A stretch of DNA of 64,000 nt from Flavobacterium eburneipallidum. Its GTDB lineage: Bacteria > Bacteroidota > Bacteroidia > Flavobacteriales > Flavobacteriaceae. Position numbers and translations under genes: made by a program. Below the pieces are notes generated by a model. That model did not search any database. It worked only from the letters and a program-made list of their open reading frames with translations, and was not told the DNA's origin. Below are positions 52,804-61,810 of the stretch, piece by piece. How positions within the stretch are numbered: the first letter of the stretch is position 1; each line of letters begins with the position of its first letter. The stretch is taken from positions 2,356,001 to 2,420,000 of the forward strand of contig NZ_CP114291.2 of assembly GCF_027111355.2 (NCBI RefSeq), given 5' to 3'.

Positions 52804-52817
52804 CAAATATACCTTTG
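52804..52817. promoter_or_regulatory. Overlapping divergent -7 boxes
   Basis: Plus-strand TACCTTTG (52810-52817) and minus-strand TATATTTG (complement of 52804-52811) both fit TAnnTTTG and overlap by two bases, so polymerases for the two directions would compete. The regulator gene can thus be shut off together with its target. Confidence 0.55.
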
Positions 52818-52850
52818 TATTATTAAAAATCAAATAAAAATAAAAATCTT

Positions 52851-53501
52851 ATGAAAGTATTATTAATTGGAGGAACGGGCAACATTGGGCAGAGAATTTT
52901 AAAAGAAGCTTTGGATAAAGGGTATGAAGTAACGGCAGTGCAACGTAAACCAGAAGCATTAGAATTGAAACACCCAAATTTAACAGTAATCAAAGGCGAC
53001 TTACTAAACCAAACAGAATTACCGTCTTTAATAGCTGGTAAGGATGTTGTAGTATCTGCAATATCACTTTATGCAGGACTTTCTCCAGAACAGTTTAAAA
53101 AAGCGCATCAAAATCTTATTGATGCTTTAAAAAAACAATCACAAACAAGAATTATTGCAGTTGGTGGAGGTACCAATAATGAGGTTGCACCAGGCGTAAG
53201 AATGTTGGATGTCGCTGACATTATGAGTAATATTCCTGAAGAATATAAGCCTTCGATTTTCGTACACGGTGAAGTTCAAAAATTATATGAAGCTTCAGGA
53301 CTGGAAAATTGGACTTATTTTAACCCAGCAGCAATGATACAAGCAGGCGAAAGCACTGGTAAATTTAGATTAGGAACTACTAATCTAGTTGCAGACGAAA
53401 ACGGAAGAAGCACTATTTCATTCGAAGATTATGCGGTGGCATTAGTTGATGAAATCAAAAATCAACATTACGTTGGTAAGCCATTTACTATTGGTTATTA
53501 A
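52851..53501 (+). CDS. NAD(P)-dependent epimerase/NmrA-like oxidoreductase
   Basis: The 216-residue protein starts MKVLLIGGTGNIGQRILKEA with a Rossmann signature and shows GKDVVVSAIS and RIIAVGGGTN. It resembles NmrA-like and saccharopine-type NADPH-sensing reductases. It is divergently oriented to an HxlR regulator, the usual partner in flavobacterial redox modules. Confidence 0.85.
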   Translation: MKVLLIGGTGNIGQRILKEALDKGYEVTAVQRKPEALELKHPNLTVIKGDLLNQTELPSLIAGKDVVVSAISLYAGLSPEQFKKAHQNLIDALKKQSQTRIIAVGGGTNNEVAPGVRMLDVADIMSNIPEEYKPSIFVHGEVQKLYEASGLENWTYFNPAAMIQAGESTGKFRLGTTNLVADENGRSTISFEDYAVALVDEIKNQHYVGKPFTIGY

Positions 53502-53605
53502 TTGAAAAATTGCTTTTAAAATAATCGTCTATCACAAATAGAATTGCAATTTTTAGTCAATCTTAACGGTATTAAACCTGTTTTCAATTCTAAATAATTT
53601 TGACT

Positions 53606-53690
53606 AAACCGTTGACATTTGTCAACGGTTTTTTTTATCATATCTCATTGTCGCAAGGCTTGCCTTTGATGCAACTTTGCCCTATCAAAA
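53606..53690 (+). terminator. Terminator plus promoter module, copy B
   Basis: Stem 53607-53617/53620-53630 and an eight-T run, followed by the same ATCATATCTCATTGTCGCAAGG stretch and GATGCAACTTTGC as in copy A with only about four differences. It drives the SnoaL-like gene at 53725. The intervening 100 bp after 53501 show no gene. Confidence 0.7.
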
Positions 53691-53724
53691 ACGATAAAAA
53701 AACAACATTAAAATTGAATCAAAA

Positions 53725-54231
53725 ATGAAAAATTTAAAAACAATCACATTAGCCCTATTAGTAGCATTCGGAACAACCGTATCAGCACAAACAAAAAAAG
53801 CAAAAAACACAAAAAAAGTTCCAGCTACAGAATTGCTTCGAAACAGCTTAAACACCTTTCTTTCTAAAGATATGAAAGCTTGGTCAGAACTTTGTGATAA
53901 AGACGTAGTATGTGAATTTCCTTTTGCTCCTGAAGGTATGCAAGCAAAATTTGAAGGGCGTGTTGCCATTTATGAATACCTAAAAAATTACCCAACTTAC
54001 ATTGATGTAAAATCGCTTCCAACCTTGAAAATCTATCCTACTGATGACGAAAATGTTGCCATAGCAGAATGGAGTGCGTCTGGTGTGGTAATTGGTAATG
54101 GCAATCCGTATGAAATGAAGTATGCCACTTTTGTAACTTTCCGTAACGGACTCATTATAAACTACCGTGAATATTGGAATCCACAAGCTTTCCAAAAAGC
54201 AATGACTGGTGGTAGTTTTGATAAGAAATAA
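53725..54231 (+). CDS. Exported SnoaL-like protein
   Basis: The 168-residue protein has a signal peptide (about 1-20, VSAQ) and a SnoaL/NTF2 fold with DKDVVCEFPFAPEGM, FEGRVAIYEYLK and NYREYWNPQAFQKA near the C-terminus, a typical SnoaL_4 pattern. Ligand is unknown. It follows the module copy B and precedes copy C. Confidence 0.8.
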   Translation: MKNLKTITLALLVAFGTTVSAQTKKAKNTKKVPATELLRNSLNTFLSKDMKAWSELCDKDVVCEFPFAPEGMQAKFEGRVAIYEYLKNYPTYIDVKSLPTLKIYPTDDENVAIAEWSASGVVIGNGNPYEMKYATFVTFRNGLIINYREYWNPQAFQKAMTGGSFDKK

Positions 54232-54264
54232 TTATATACACCTTTTTTTACAATACACCAATAG

Positions 54265-54345
54265 AAACCGTTGACAAATGTCAACGGTTTTTTTTATCAT
54301 ATCTCATCGTTTTAAGACTTGATTAGAATGCAATTTTACAGTATA
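54265..54345 (+). terminator. Terminator plus promoter module, copy C
   Basis: Stem 54266-54276/54279-54289 is followed by eight T and the shared ATCATATCTCAT. The downstream promoter half is more diverged (CGTTTTAAGACTTGATTAG). It precedes the DoxX gene. Confidence 0.65.
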
Positions 54346-54382
54346 AAACAAACAAAAAAACAACCCTTAAAAATTAGAAAAA

Positions 54383-54739
54383 ATGAACAAGAACAAAATT
54401 ATTTACTGGGCAACAACTGGAATTATTAGTGCTATGATGATATTTAGTGCTTACGGATATTTTTCAAATCCAGATATGAAAGCAGCATTCGTGCATTTAG
54501 GATTCCCTGATTATTTCAGAATTGAACTTGGAGTTCTCAAAATTTTAGGAGCTTTAGCATTAATACTTCCAATAGTTCCAGATAAAATTAAATCGTTCGC
54601 TTATTTTGGATTTGCATTGACATTTGTTTCTGCATTTATTGCACATATAGCAAGTGGAGACCCAATGTCTGTAGCTACTGCACCGATTATCTTTTTAGTG
54701 ATTTTGGGAGTATCTAATTACTACCAAGATGAAATTTAA
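54383..54739 (+). CDS. DoxX-family membrane protein
   Basis: The 118-residue protein has four helices and DoxX features: GIISAMMIFSAYGYFSNPD, FPDYFRIELGVLKILGALAL. DoxX proteins are often linked to thiol redox homeostasis. It begins after module copy C. Confidence 0.85.
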   Translation: MNKNKIIYWATTGIISAMMIFSAYGYFSNPDMKAAFVHLGFPDYFRIELGVLKILGALALILPIVPDKIKSFAYFGFALTFVSAFIAHIASGDPMSVATAPIIFLVILGVSNYYQDEI

Positions 54740-54815
54740 TAAATAAAATATCCACTAAAAAAACGGTTGCGAAGCATAATGAAATAAGATCGCTCAAAAA
54801 ACAAATCCTATACCT

Positions 54816-55682
54816 ATGAAAAAGGAAACCAGTTTCTCTACAAAAGGTAACAAAACCGATCTCGGTCCTTTGATTATCAATAGAATTTTACCCAATCGCT
54901 ATGCAAAAAAAGTAGGTCCTTTTGTGTTTCTTGATTATGTAGCACCAGCTATCAAAGAAATCATCAATACAAAAGGAATGGGTGCTCATCCACATCGGGG
55001 CATTGCTACATTAACGTATATTCTTCAAGGCGAAGTAGAACATTTTGACAGTGCAGGACATACCGGAAAAATTTATTCTGGCGGTATGCAATGGATGAAA
55101 GCCGGAAACGGAATCATACACGACGAAAATTTTAACTACGACTCTCAAACGGATAGTAAAATGATTCAAGGCTTTCAGTTTTGGATTAATCTTCCTGCCA
55201 AAAACAAAGCAGAAAGTCCAGAACATATAGCAATCCAAGCGGAAGAAGTACCTAGAAAAGCATTGCCTAACCAAGCAGGTTGGATAAAAGTAATTGTAGG
55301 CAACTATGAAGAATTGAGTTCTAAAATCCCTAATTATTCTGAACAGTTTTTATATCACATTCATTTAGAGGTTGGAAAGAAATTTTCTATCAATTTGGCT
55401 GATAAAATAGAAGTTGCCGCTTTTTTAACCACACAAAATGCAATACTCAATGATGCCGAATTTCAAGCAGGAGAGTTTGTAGAATTTGGTAGAAAAGCAG
55501 GAGAAATTGAAATAATAAACACCTCACAAACCGCTATCGATGTGTTATTGTTTGGTGGCGAAGAATATACAGAACCTATTGTGTCAGAAGGTCCGTTTGT
55601 GATGAACTCACTAGCCGAAATATGTGAAGCATACCGTGATTTTTATGATGGAAAATACGGAAAAATTAATCTAAATAAATAA
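54816..55682 (+). CDS. Pirin-family protein (quercetinase-like)
   Basis: The 288-residue bicupin shows the N-terminal metal motif GAHPHRGIATLTYILQGEVEH followed by GGMQWMKAGNGIIHDE, giving three His and one Glu ligand. Pirins bind iron and some are quercetin dioxygenases. It is 7 bp before the alkene reductase and probably one operon with it. Confidence 0.9.
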   Translation: MKKETSFSTKGNKTDLGPLIINRILPNRYAKKVGPFVFLDYVAPAIKEIINTKGMGAHPHRGIATLTYILQGEVEHFDSAGHTGKIYSGGMQWMKAGNGIIHDENFNYDSQTDSKMIQGFQFWINLPAKNKAESPEHIAIQAEEVPRKALPNQAGWIKVIVGNYEELSSKIPNYSEQFLYHIHLEVGKKFSINLADKIEVAAFLTTQNAILNDAEFQAGEFVEFGRKAGEIEIINTSQTAIDVLLFGGEEYTEPIVSEGPFVMNSLAEICEAYRDFYDGKYGKINLNK

Positions 55683-55688
55683 GAAAAA

Positions 55689-56768
55689 ATGAAATTATTA
55701 CAATCAAATAAAATTGGAAACTTAAGTCTAACAAACAGTATAGCAATGGCACCTATGACACGTGCTCGTGGCGAAGGAAACGGAGTAGCAAATGATTTGA
55801 CCGTTCTTTATTATACCCAAAGAGCAACTGCAGGGTTGATAATTACGGAAGGCATCAATATCTCGGAACAAGCATTAGGAAGCCCTTTTACACTCGGAAT
55901 TTATACCGAGGAACAAATTGCAGGCTGGAAAAAAGTAACAGATGCAGTACACGAAAAAGGAGGCAAAATTTTCGCCCAGCTTTGGCATACAGGTCGTGTA
56001 GCCCATTCGGCAGATAAAAAAGGTGTATTACCAGTTGCACCATCTGCAATTGCTATTGCAGGTCAACAACATTTTTCGTCGCAAGGACTTGTAGATTATG
56101 AAACGCCAAGAGCATTGAGCACAATCGAAGTAAAACTAGTGGTGCAAGATTACAAACAAGCTGCCATAAATGCTATAGAAGCAGGCTTTGATGGGGTAGA
56201 ACTTCACGCTGCTACAGGTTATTTACCGAATCAATTTTTAGCCGAAAGTGCTAATATCCGCAATGATGAATATGGTGGAAGTATCGAAAATCGAAGTCGT
56301 TTTATTCTGGAAGTAATGCAGGCAATATCAGCTACTATTGGCGAAACAAAAACAGGAATCAAATTATCGCCAAGTATTCCATATAACAGCATTATCGAAA
56401 GTGATCCAATTGCAACCTATTCTTATTTAATAAAAGAACTGAACAATTTGCCTTTGGCTTACATTCATTTAATGAATCCATTGTTTCTTCCAGAACAAGG
56501 CTTTGAGCAATATGCAAAAGATGTAATGGGAACTTTTGGAACATTAACAAAACATACCGTAATTGCCAATGCAGGTTATACTCGTGAAACTGCCGAAGAA
56601 GAATTACAAAAAGGAATAGCCAAAATTATTTCTTTTGGAGTTCCGTTTATTGCCAATCCCGATTTGGTAAAACGTTTTGAACTGAACTCCGAACTTAATG
56701 AAGCCGACCGCACTACATTTTATGGAGGCAATGAAAAAGGTTATACCGATTATCCAAGTTTGCAATAA
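55689..56768 (+). CDS. Old-yellow-enzyme family alkene reductase
   Basis: The 359-residue FMN barrel shows MAPMTRARGEGNGVAND, QLWHTGRVAHS and GFDGVELHAATGYLPNQFL, typical of NemA/OYE reductases. These reduce activated C=C bonds of enones and maleimides with NADPH, using FMN. The linked pirin, SDR, quinone reductase and HxlR genes indicate electrophile detoxification. Confidence 0.92.
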   Translation: MKLLQSNKIGNLSLTNSIAMAPMTRARGEGNGVANDLTVLYYTQRATAGLIITEGINISEQALGSPFTLGIYTEEQIAGWKKVTDAVHEKGGKIFAQLWHTGRVAHSADKKGVLPVAPSAIAIAGQQHFSSQGLVDYETPRALSTIEVKLVVQDYKQAAINAIEAGFDGVELHAATGYLPNQFLAESANIRNDEYGGSIENRSRFILEVMQAISATIGETKTGIKLSPSIPYNSIIESDPIATYSYLIKELNNLPLAYIHLMNPLFLPEQGFEQYAKDVMGTFGTLTKHTVIANAGYTRETAEEELQKGIAKIISFGVPFIANPDLVKRFELNSELNEADRTTFYGGNEKGYTDYPSLQ

Positions 56769-56791
56769 ATCGATTATTCAACCAACAAATT

Positions 56792-57538
56792 ATGATAACA
56801 TCAATCAAAAAAGTAGCTTTGATAACAGAAGCTGCAACAGGTATCGGTCGTGCTATTGCCATTCGGTTGGCGAAAGACGGAATTGCTATAGCGGTGAATT
56901 ACATTGGAGATTCTAAACCAGCCGATGCCGTTGTAAATGAAATTACTGAAGCTGGTGGAATTGCAGTAGCATTTCACGCCAATGTGGGTGTAGTATCAGA
57001 AATAAGTAGCCTTTTTGACGCTGTGATTCAAGAATTTGGCGGAATCGATATTGTTGTAGCCAATGCAGGAATAGCTATTATGGGGATTCCTATTGCAGAT
57101 GTTACGGAAGCCGACTTTGACCGAATCAATGCGGTAAATTACAAAGGAACTTATTTTGTCTTGCAACAAGCAGCCAAACACGTTAAAAATGGCGGACGCA
57201 TTATTCAAATTTCTTCATCGAGTTCACTTTATCCAGCAGCGGGTCTAGGTATTTATTCTCCCAGTAAAGCAGCTGGAAAAGTAGTTGCCGAAATCTTATC
57301 ACAAGAACTGGGTCATCGCCAAATATCCGTAAACAGCGTTTTTCCAGGACCAACCAGAACTCCTTTGATGGAAAAAGAAATTTCAAAAGAAGAAATGGAA
57401 AGAATTTCTCAAGCTATGAATTTAGGAAGAATGGGAGAACCAGAAGACATTGCTGGTGTAGTGGCATTTCTAGCAAGTCCTGAAGGAGCTTGGATAAACG
57501 GACAACAAATCATTGCAAATGGCGGTGGTAGAATATAA
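56792..57538 (+). CDS. SDR-family oxidoreductase with altered glycine motif
   Basis: The 248-residue classical SDR has NAG (ANAGIAIMG), catalytic SSSSS and YSPSK (Tyr-x-x-x-Lys), and PGPTRTPL. The N-terminal cofactor motif reads TEAATGIGRA, where the usual TGAATGIG has Gly replaced by Glu. The coenzyme pocket may be affected. Otherwise it matches 3-oxoacyl-ACP-reductase-like enzymes. Confidence 0.9.
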   Translation: MITSIKKVALITEAATGIGRAIAIRLAKDGIAIAVNYIGDSKPADAVVNEITEAGGIAVAFHANVGVVSEISSLFDAVIQEFGGIDIVVANAGIAIMGIPIADVTEADFDRINAVNYKGTYFVLQQAAKHVKNGGRIIQISSSSSLYPAAGLGIYSPSKAAGKVVAEILSQELGHRQISVNSVFPGPTRTPLMEKEISKEEMERISQAMNLGRMGEPEDIAGVVAFLASPEGAWINGQQIIANGGGRI

Positions 57539-57556
57539 TTTTTAATTAAAAGTAGT

Positions 57557-58570
57557 ATGGAAATAGGAATAGACAGTTTTGCATCCGGCACAATTCAAAA
57601 AGCCGTTGATGGCGCAGATATTCTCGAAGATTTATTAACCCGAATAGAACAGGCGGATCAGGCAGGTTTGTCAGTATTTGGTATTGGCGAGCATCATCGT
57701 CGTGAGTTTTTCGATTCAGCACCAGCCGTAATTTTGGCAGCCGCTGCCGCTAGAACAAAACAGATTAGACTAACCAGTGCAGTAACTGTTTTGAGTGCTG
57801 CCGATCCAGTGCGGGTTTTTCAGGAGTTTGCCACGCTTGACCTTATTTCGAGAGGGAGAACAGAATTAGTAGTAGGACGTGGCTCATTTACAGAATCATT
57901 TCCTTTATTCGGATTCAATCTTCAGGATTATGATGCACTTTTCTTGGAAAAATTGGAATTACTAATCCAAATTCAAAATAATGAAAAGGTCACTTGGTCA
58001 GGAAAGTTCAGAGCTCCTTTACACAATCAATCTATATATCCAAGACCGTTCCAAGATACATTGCCTTTATGGATTGGTGTTGGCGGTACTCCAGCATCCT
58101 TTGTAAGAGCGGGTACGTTAGGAATACCACTTATGATTGCAATAATTGGGGGCGAAACAAGACGATTTAGAGGATTGGTAGATATGTATCGAGAAGCAGG
58201 AAGACAAGCAGGACATTCGCCAGAAAAATTAAAAGTTGGTGTACATTCTTTAGGTTATGTAGCCACTAGCAAAAGCAAGGCATTGTCTGATTATTATCCT
58301 GGTTATGCCGAAACCTTTACCCGAATGGGAAAAGAAAGAGGCTGGCCACCAATTACTCCAGCCCATTTTGATGCTCAAGTAGGCAAGAATGGTGCATTAT
58401 TAGTTGGCGAACCCGATGAAATAGCCGATAAAATAATGCGATTCAGTGAAGATTTAGGAGGTGCTTCCAGATTTACTTTCCAAATGGACAATGCGGGTTT
58501 AACACATTCACAATTAATGGAATCCATTGAATTAATTGGAAGTAAAGTTATTCCCATAATTAATACTTAA
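57557..58570 (+). CDS. Luciferase-like (LLM class) flavin-dependent oxidoreductase
   Basis: The 337-residue protein begins EIGIDSFASGTI. It has the LLM barrel motifs GIGEHHRREFFDSAP, LTSAVTVLSAADPVRVFQ and ELVVGRGSFTESFPLFG. The family uses FMNH2, supplied by a partner reductase, to oxidise small substrates. It is 18 bp after the SDR and ends the detoxification run. Substrate is unknown. Confidence 0.9.
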   Translation: MEIGIDSFASGTIQKAVDGADILEDLLTRIEQADQAGLSVFGIGEHHRREFFDSAPAVILAAAAARTKQIRLTSAVTVLSAADPVRVFQEFATLDLISRGRTELVVGRGSFTESFPLFGFNLQDYDALFLEKLELLIQIQNNEKVTWSGKFRAPLHNQSIYPRPFQDTLPLWIGVGGTPASFVRAGTLGIPLMIAIIGGETRRFRGLVDMYREAGRQAGHSPEKLKVGVHSLGYVATSKSKALSDYYPGYAETFTRMGKERGWPPITPAHFDAQVGKNGALLVGEPDEIADKIMRFSEDLGGASRFTFQMDNAGLTHSQLMESIELIGSKVIPIINT

Positions 58571-58588
58571 ATCTAATTATATATAAAG

Positions 58589-58626
58589 TGTCTGATAGCG
58601 AACTTCTGTTTGTATCAGACATTTTT
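58589..58626 (+). terminator. Terminator after the LLM gene
   Basis: A 9-bp perfect stem (58589-58597 with 58613-58621) is followed by five T residues. It closes the detoxification run before the second rteC. Confidence 0.7.
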
Positions 58627-59370
58627 ATATTCTTTAATTCAAATATTTAATTCAAATTGTATGAAACAAAAATACATTCTGGAAAACTATGACAGAATAC
58701 TAAAAAAAATCAAAAACCCAAGGATTATTTTCAGTAACGACCTAATACCATTTCTAGAAAATTTTACTTCAGAAAGTTTCCTTATTTACCAAGTAGATTT
58801 CATCAAGCAAAGTGGGAATACAAAATATACTATAAAGAAACCAATCCACAATCTGTATCCAAAAGTTACAAAACTAAATTTCAAAGAAAGTGATGTGCCT
58901 GAAGGATTTGAACGATTTATTCCAAAAATACTTGATGAACTAAACATTACAGAGATCCAAATCAGTTTACGTTGCTGTTCCAAAAACGATAATGTTATAT
59001 ACATTTTACAAGAGTGTGAAATCGAAGATTTATCACAAGAAAAACGTTTCTTTCTATATTGTTACCATTCACTGAAAAATGAAAATGCTAAAATAAAGAA
59101 AACAAATAAAGAACGGGTTTTTAAATTAAAATCAAAAGAGCAAATCGAGCAGTACATCCATCGAAAACAGTATGCACTTGAAAATTTAGCTCATAAATTT
59201 ATAAAAGAAATCAATCCCGCAAACTCATTAGACTTATATCAATTTTCCAATAATTATGATAAAATAGATTGTTTAAAAATTACTTATATTTACGCACCTA
59301 TCCATATTAAGACAAACGGTGTTAAAAGTATAAAATAAATTCAGATATTTGATTAATTAAAACAAATCAA

Positions 59371-59985
59371 ATGGAAGAAAAATTAAAAGAACAAGAATCA
59401 GAAACGATTTTTGAAAAAGGAATTGGATTGGAAAAAGAATTTTGCGAGTATTTAAAATCTGATTTAGGTTGGGAAAAAGCAAGAATACGTTCTCAAATGG
59501 CATCGAAGTTTAATATGCGAGGTACTAATGTTGACGTGATTGCTGAACGTTTAGATAATAGAGGCGAAAGATTAAAAAAACTAGGTAATTTCTATATGAT
59601 TATTTGCATACTTACTTGTTTGATAGGTCTATTTTTAGTGATAAACAATAATTCAGATGGAATGTATATAATATTTTTTGGCACATTTGTTTTAATAATT
59701 GGAATTATTTCTTTTAAATTAAGTGAAAACTTAAATAAAGAAAATGCTTGGGTTGAATGTAAAAACCTTAAAACAAAAGTTAATATTAGTCAAGTTCAAA
59801 AAACGATTGATGAAATTAACCATTATAAAGCAAGTGAAAATAAAGAATATAAGTTTGTTGAAGTGTATTTTATTTCATCAAATGGATTTGTAGAAAACGC
59901 TTTGAAATTAGCAATAGACAATAAAATAATTTGCTACATAAAAGAGAATGAAAAATTTAAAAAAATTGATTATTGGAATCACTAA
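59371..59985 (+). CDS. Membrane-anchored PD-(D/E)xK nuclease-like passenger protein
   Basis: The 204-residue protein starts with a Glu/Lys-rich helix, then GLEKEFCEYLKSDLGW and NMRGTNVDVIAE (catalytic-type Asp near residue 55), then two hydrophobic helices (about 74-91 and 94-114), then NAWVECKNLKTKVNISQVQK (ExK near 128-130). D and ExK are spaced as in Mrr-like restriction nuclease domains, but the two membrane helices are inserted between them. It lies inside the IS element and travels with it. DNA target and activity are unknown. Confidence 0.6.
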   Translation: MEEKLKEQESETIFEKGIGLEKEFCEYLKSDLGWEKARIRSQMASKFNMRGTNVDVIAERLDNRGERLKKLGNFYMIICILTCLIGLFLVINNNSDGMYIIFFGTFVLIIGIISFKLSENLNKENAWVECKNLKTKVNISQVQKTIDEINHYKASENKEYKFVEVYFISSNGFVENALKLAIDNKIICYIKENEKFKKIDYWNH

Positions 59986-59997
59986 AAATTAGGAAAA

Positions 59998-60111
59998 ATG
60001 ATAACAAAAGAAAAATTAAAAACAGCGTGGGATAAGCATCCAATAGCTTTAACAATTGGAGTTTTAGCAGTTTTAGTTGGTTGCTATGACATTTATAAAA
60101 GGAGTAAATAA
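59998..60111 (+). CDS. Short membrane protein of the IS element (37 aa)
   Basis: ATG 59998 to TAA 60109-60111 encodes 37 residues: a polar start, KTAWDKHPIALTIGVLAVLV with one helix, and the tail YDIYKRSK. It lies 12 bp after the nuclease-like gene and 1 bp before the transposase ATG, so the three are likely one transcript. Confidence 0.5.
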   Translation: MITKEKLKTAWDKHPIALTIGVLAVLVGCYDIYKRSK

Positions 60112-60112
60112 A

Positions 60113-61057
60113 ATGAACTTAAAGCAATTACATAAGGACTTTGGAACACAAAAAAAGTGTGTTGCCTATCTTGAAAAAATAAGATGGGGCAAGAATCCTG
60201 TTTGTGCTAATTGTGAATCGTCAAACGTTACTAAACGTAAAGATGGTATGCGTTGGCATTGTAACAGTTGCAGGAAAGACTACAGCGTGATTATGGGAAC
60301 GATATTCGAGGGAACACGTTTACCTTTACCACAGTTCTTTCAAGCAATGTTTATAATGAATAACGCTAAAATGGGAATATCTGCATCTGAAATTTCAAGA
60401 GCAGTAGGAATCAAATATAATACGGCTTGGTATGTTTGCCATAGAGTAAGATGCGCAATGATTAACAACGAATTAAGATTAGAGGGAGTTGTCGAATTTG
60501 ACGAAGCATATATGGGTGGAAAAGCAAGAAACAGAAAGAAACCCATAAACGAAGCAAATTTAGCAAGGATAACATCCACAAGAGGTCGAGGCACGTCTAA
60601 AATACCAGTAGTCGGGGCAGTCGAAAAGAAAGGTAAAGTATATGTGAAAATTATTGAGAAACTAACTTCAAGAAATTTGTTGGCAATGCTTAAAAAAGTA
60701 GTTAAGACAAATGAAACGATAGTTATTACAGATGATTTTAGAAGCTACAAAGCATTTGATGACGAAGTAGAACATATTACTATAAAACATAGTGAGGGTT
60801 ACGGTAAAGGAATGAGAACGATAAATACAATTGAGGGGTTTTGGAGCATAATCAAAAACGGAATCAAAGGTAGTTTCAGGAGTGTAAGCAAAAAGTACCT
60901 ACCATTTTATCTTGCCGAGTTCTCATACAAGTACAATAACCGTCATTTACAGAAAGATGCTTTCCTGCAACTGCTTAAAAATGCGGTAGTTGAAGAAAAA
61001 CATTTCAATAATTATAAACCTATCGGAAATCCGAGGGATATAGTTTATAATCAATAA
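60113..61057 (+). CDS. IS1595-family transposase
   Basis: From ATG 60113 the protein has 314 residues. A zinc ribbon lies near the N-terminus (CANCESS ... WHCNSCRKD, CxxC twice). The DDE domain shows VEFDEAYMGGK (first Asp), VITDDFRSY (second Asp) and NTIEGFWSIIKNGIKG near the C-terminus. All catalytic positions appear intact, so the element may be active. A longer reading frame begins 36 bp upstream but this ATG gives the family's usual start. Confidence 0.93.
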   Translation: MNLKQLHKDFGTQKKCVAYLEKIRWGKNPVCANCESSNVTKRKDGMRWHCNSCRKDYSVIMGTIFEGTRLPLPQFFQAMFIMNNAKMGISASEISRAVGIKYNTAWYVCHRVRCAMINNELRLEGVVEFDEAYMGGKARNRKKPINEANLARITSTRGRGTSKIPVVGAVEKKGKVYVKIIEKLTSRNLLAMLKKVVKTNETIVITDDFRSYKAFDDEVEHITIKHSEGYGKGMRTINTIEGFWSIIKNGIKGSFRSVSKKYLPFYLAEFSYKYNNRHLQKDAFLQLLKNAVVEEKHFNNYKPIGNPRDIVYNQ

Positions 61058-61717
61058 CTTAACAAAGTGCATTTGTCTTAATATGGATAGGTGCGTATAT
61101 TTATCTTGAAAAATTACTTCGTTTTATAGAAAAAGAATATCGGAATGACACTTTACAAACAAATAAATTTTACAACTATTTCCGAAGAAACAATCAAGGA
61201 ATCCCTTTTCTATTTAAACTTCAATTCTCTTAAGTTTTTTAAATACTTAACTGCTGATATTATTCAGGAATTAGAAGCTCAAGAAAACAATTTCCAAAAG
61301 ATAGATCTACTATACAAGCTTTTAAAAAATTACAACCAAAAGCAAATTAGAAATTTCATAAAATACAAACCAAATTTGCCATCATTGAAAGAGCAAATAA
61401 TCAGTTGGATTGAAGAAGAAATTGATTATTTATCCAAAAAAATTAAACTCGAATCCAACCAATTGGCAACTATTTCAAACAATGAAACAAAAACTAAATT
61501 TTTAACCAATTTATCAGTAGCACAATTAAGTTATTTTTTTGGCTTATTGATAGAAACAGGGATTATCAAACACAAAAACCAATCAGATATTTTTAGGTTC
61601 ATTGCAGAAAACTTCAAAACAAATAATACCGAAAAAATATCTGTGGATAGTATTAAAGTAAAATATTACAACGTTGAAAACTCTACTAAAAAAGCATTTC
61701 GAGAAAAATTAATAGAA

Positions 61718-61810
61718 TTACTGGGGCTCACGAAGCTCTAAAACCTCTCGCATCATTCGCCAACCAAAGCCATCCATTTCAAGCAGTATTTCATCTTCTA
61801 TCCAAAGGTT
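61718..61810 (-). pseudogene. Truncated homologue of the 55-aa gene antisense to rteC
   Basis: On the minus strand, WIEDEILLEMDGFGWRMMRE and VLELRE run to a stop at 61718-61720, matching the last about 30 residues of the gene at 30699-30866. The N-terminal part is replaced by unrelated sequence. It overlaps the end of rteC copy 2 as in the intact arrangement. Confidence 0.6.

Larger units (their letters stand above)
59293..61095. mobile_element. IS1595-family insertion element with passenger genes
   Basis: The 1803-bp element has 24-bp perfect terminal inverted repeats (59293-59316 and 61072-61095, outer end CGCACCTATCCATATTAAG) and an 8-bp target duplication. It carries a DDE-type IS1595 transposase gene plus two other plus-strand genes upstream: a membrane-anchored nuclease-like protein and a 37-residue membrane protein. 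It is inserted in rteC copy 2. The intact ends suggest a recent insertion. Confidence 0.93.
59285..61103. repeat. 8-bp target-site duplication of the IS element
   Basis: TATATTTA occurs at 59285-59292 and 61096-61103, directly flanking the two terminal inverted repeats. An 8-bp duplication agrees with the IS1595 family. Confidence 0.85.
58661..61741 (+). pseudogene. rteC: Second rteC gene, interrupted by IS insertion and internal deletion
   Basis: The N-terminal part (from 58661, MKQKYILENYDRILKKIKNP) and the C-terminal part (61104-61741, ending ELLGLTKL) are clear homologues of the rteC at 29241. An 1803-bp element interrupts it at 59293-61095. Removing the element and one TATATTTA repeat restores the frame into YIYLEKLL. 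Just after that, about 0.22 kb of the gene is missing compared with the first copy, and the frame shifts. It is non-functional independent of the insertion. Confidence 0.88.
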
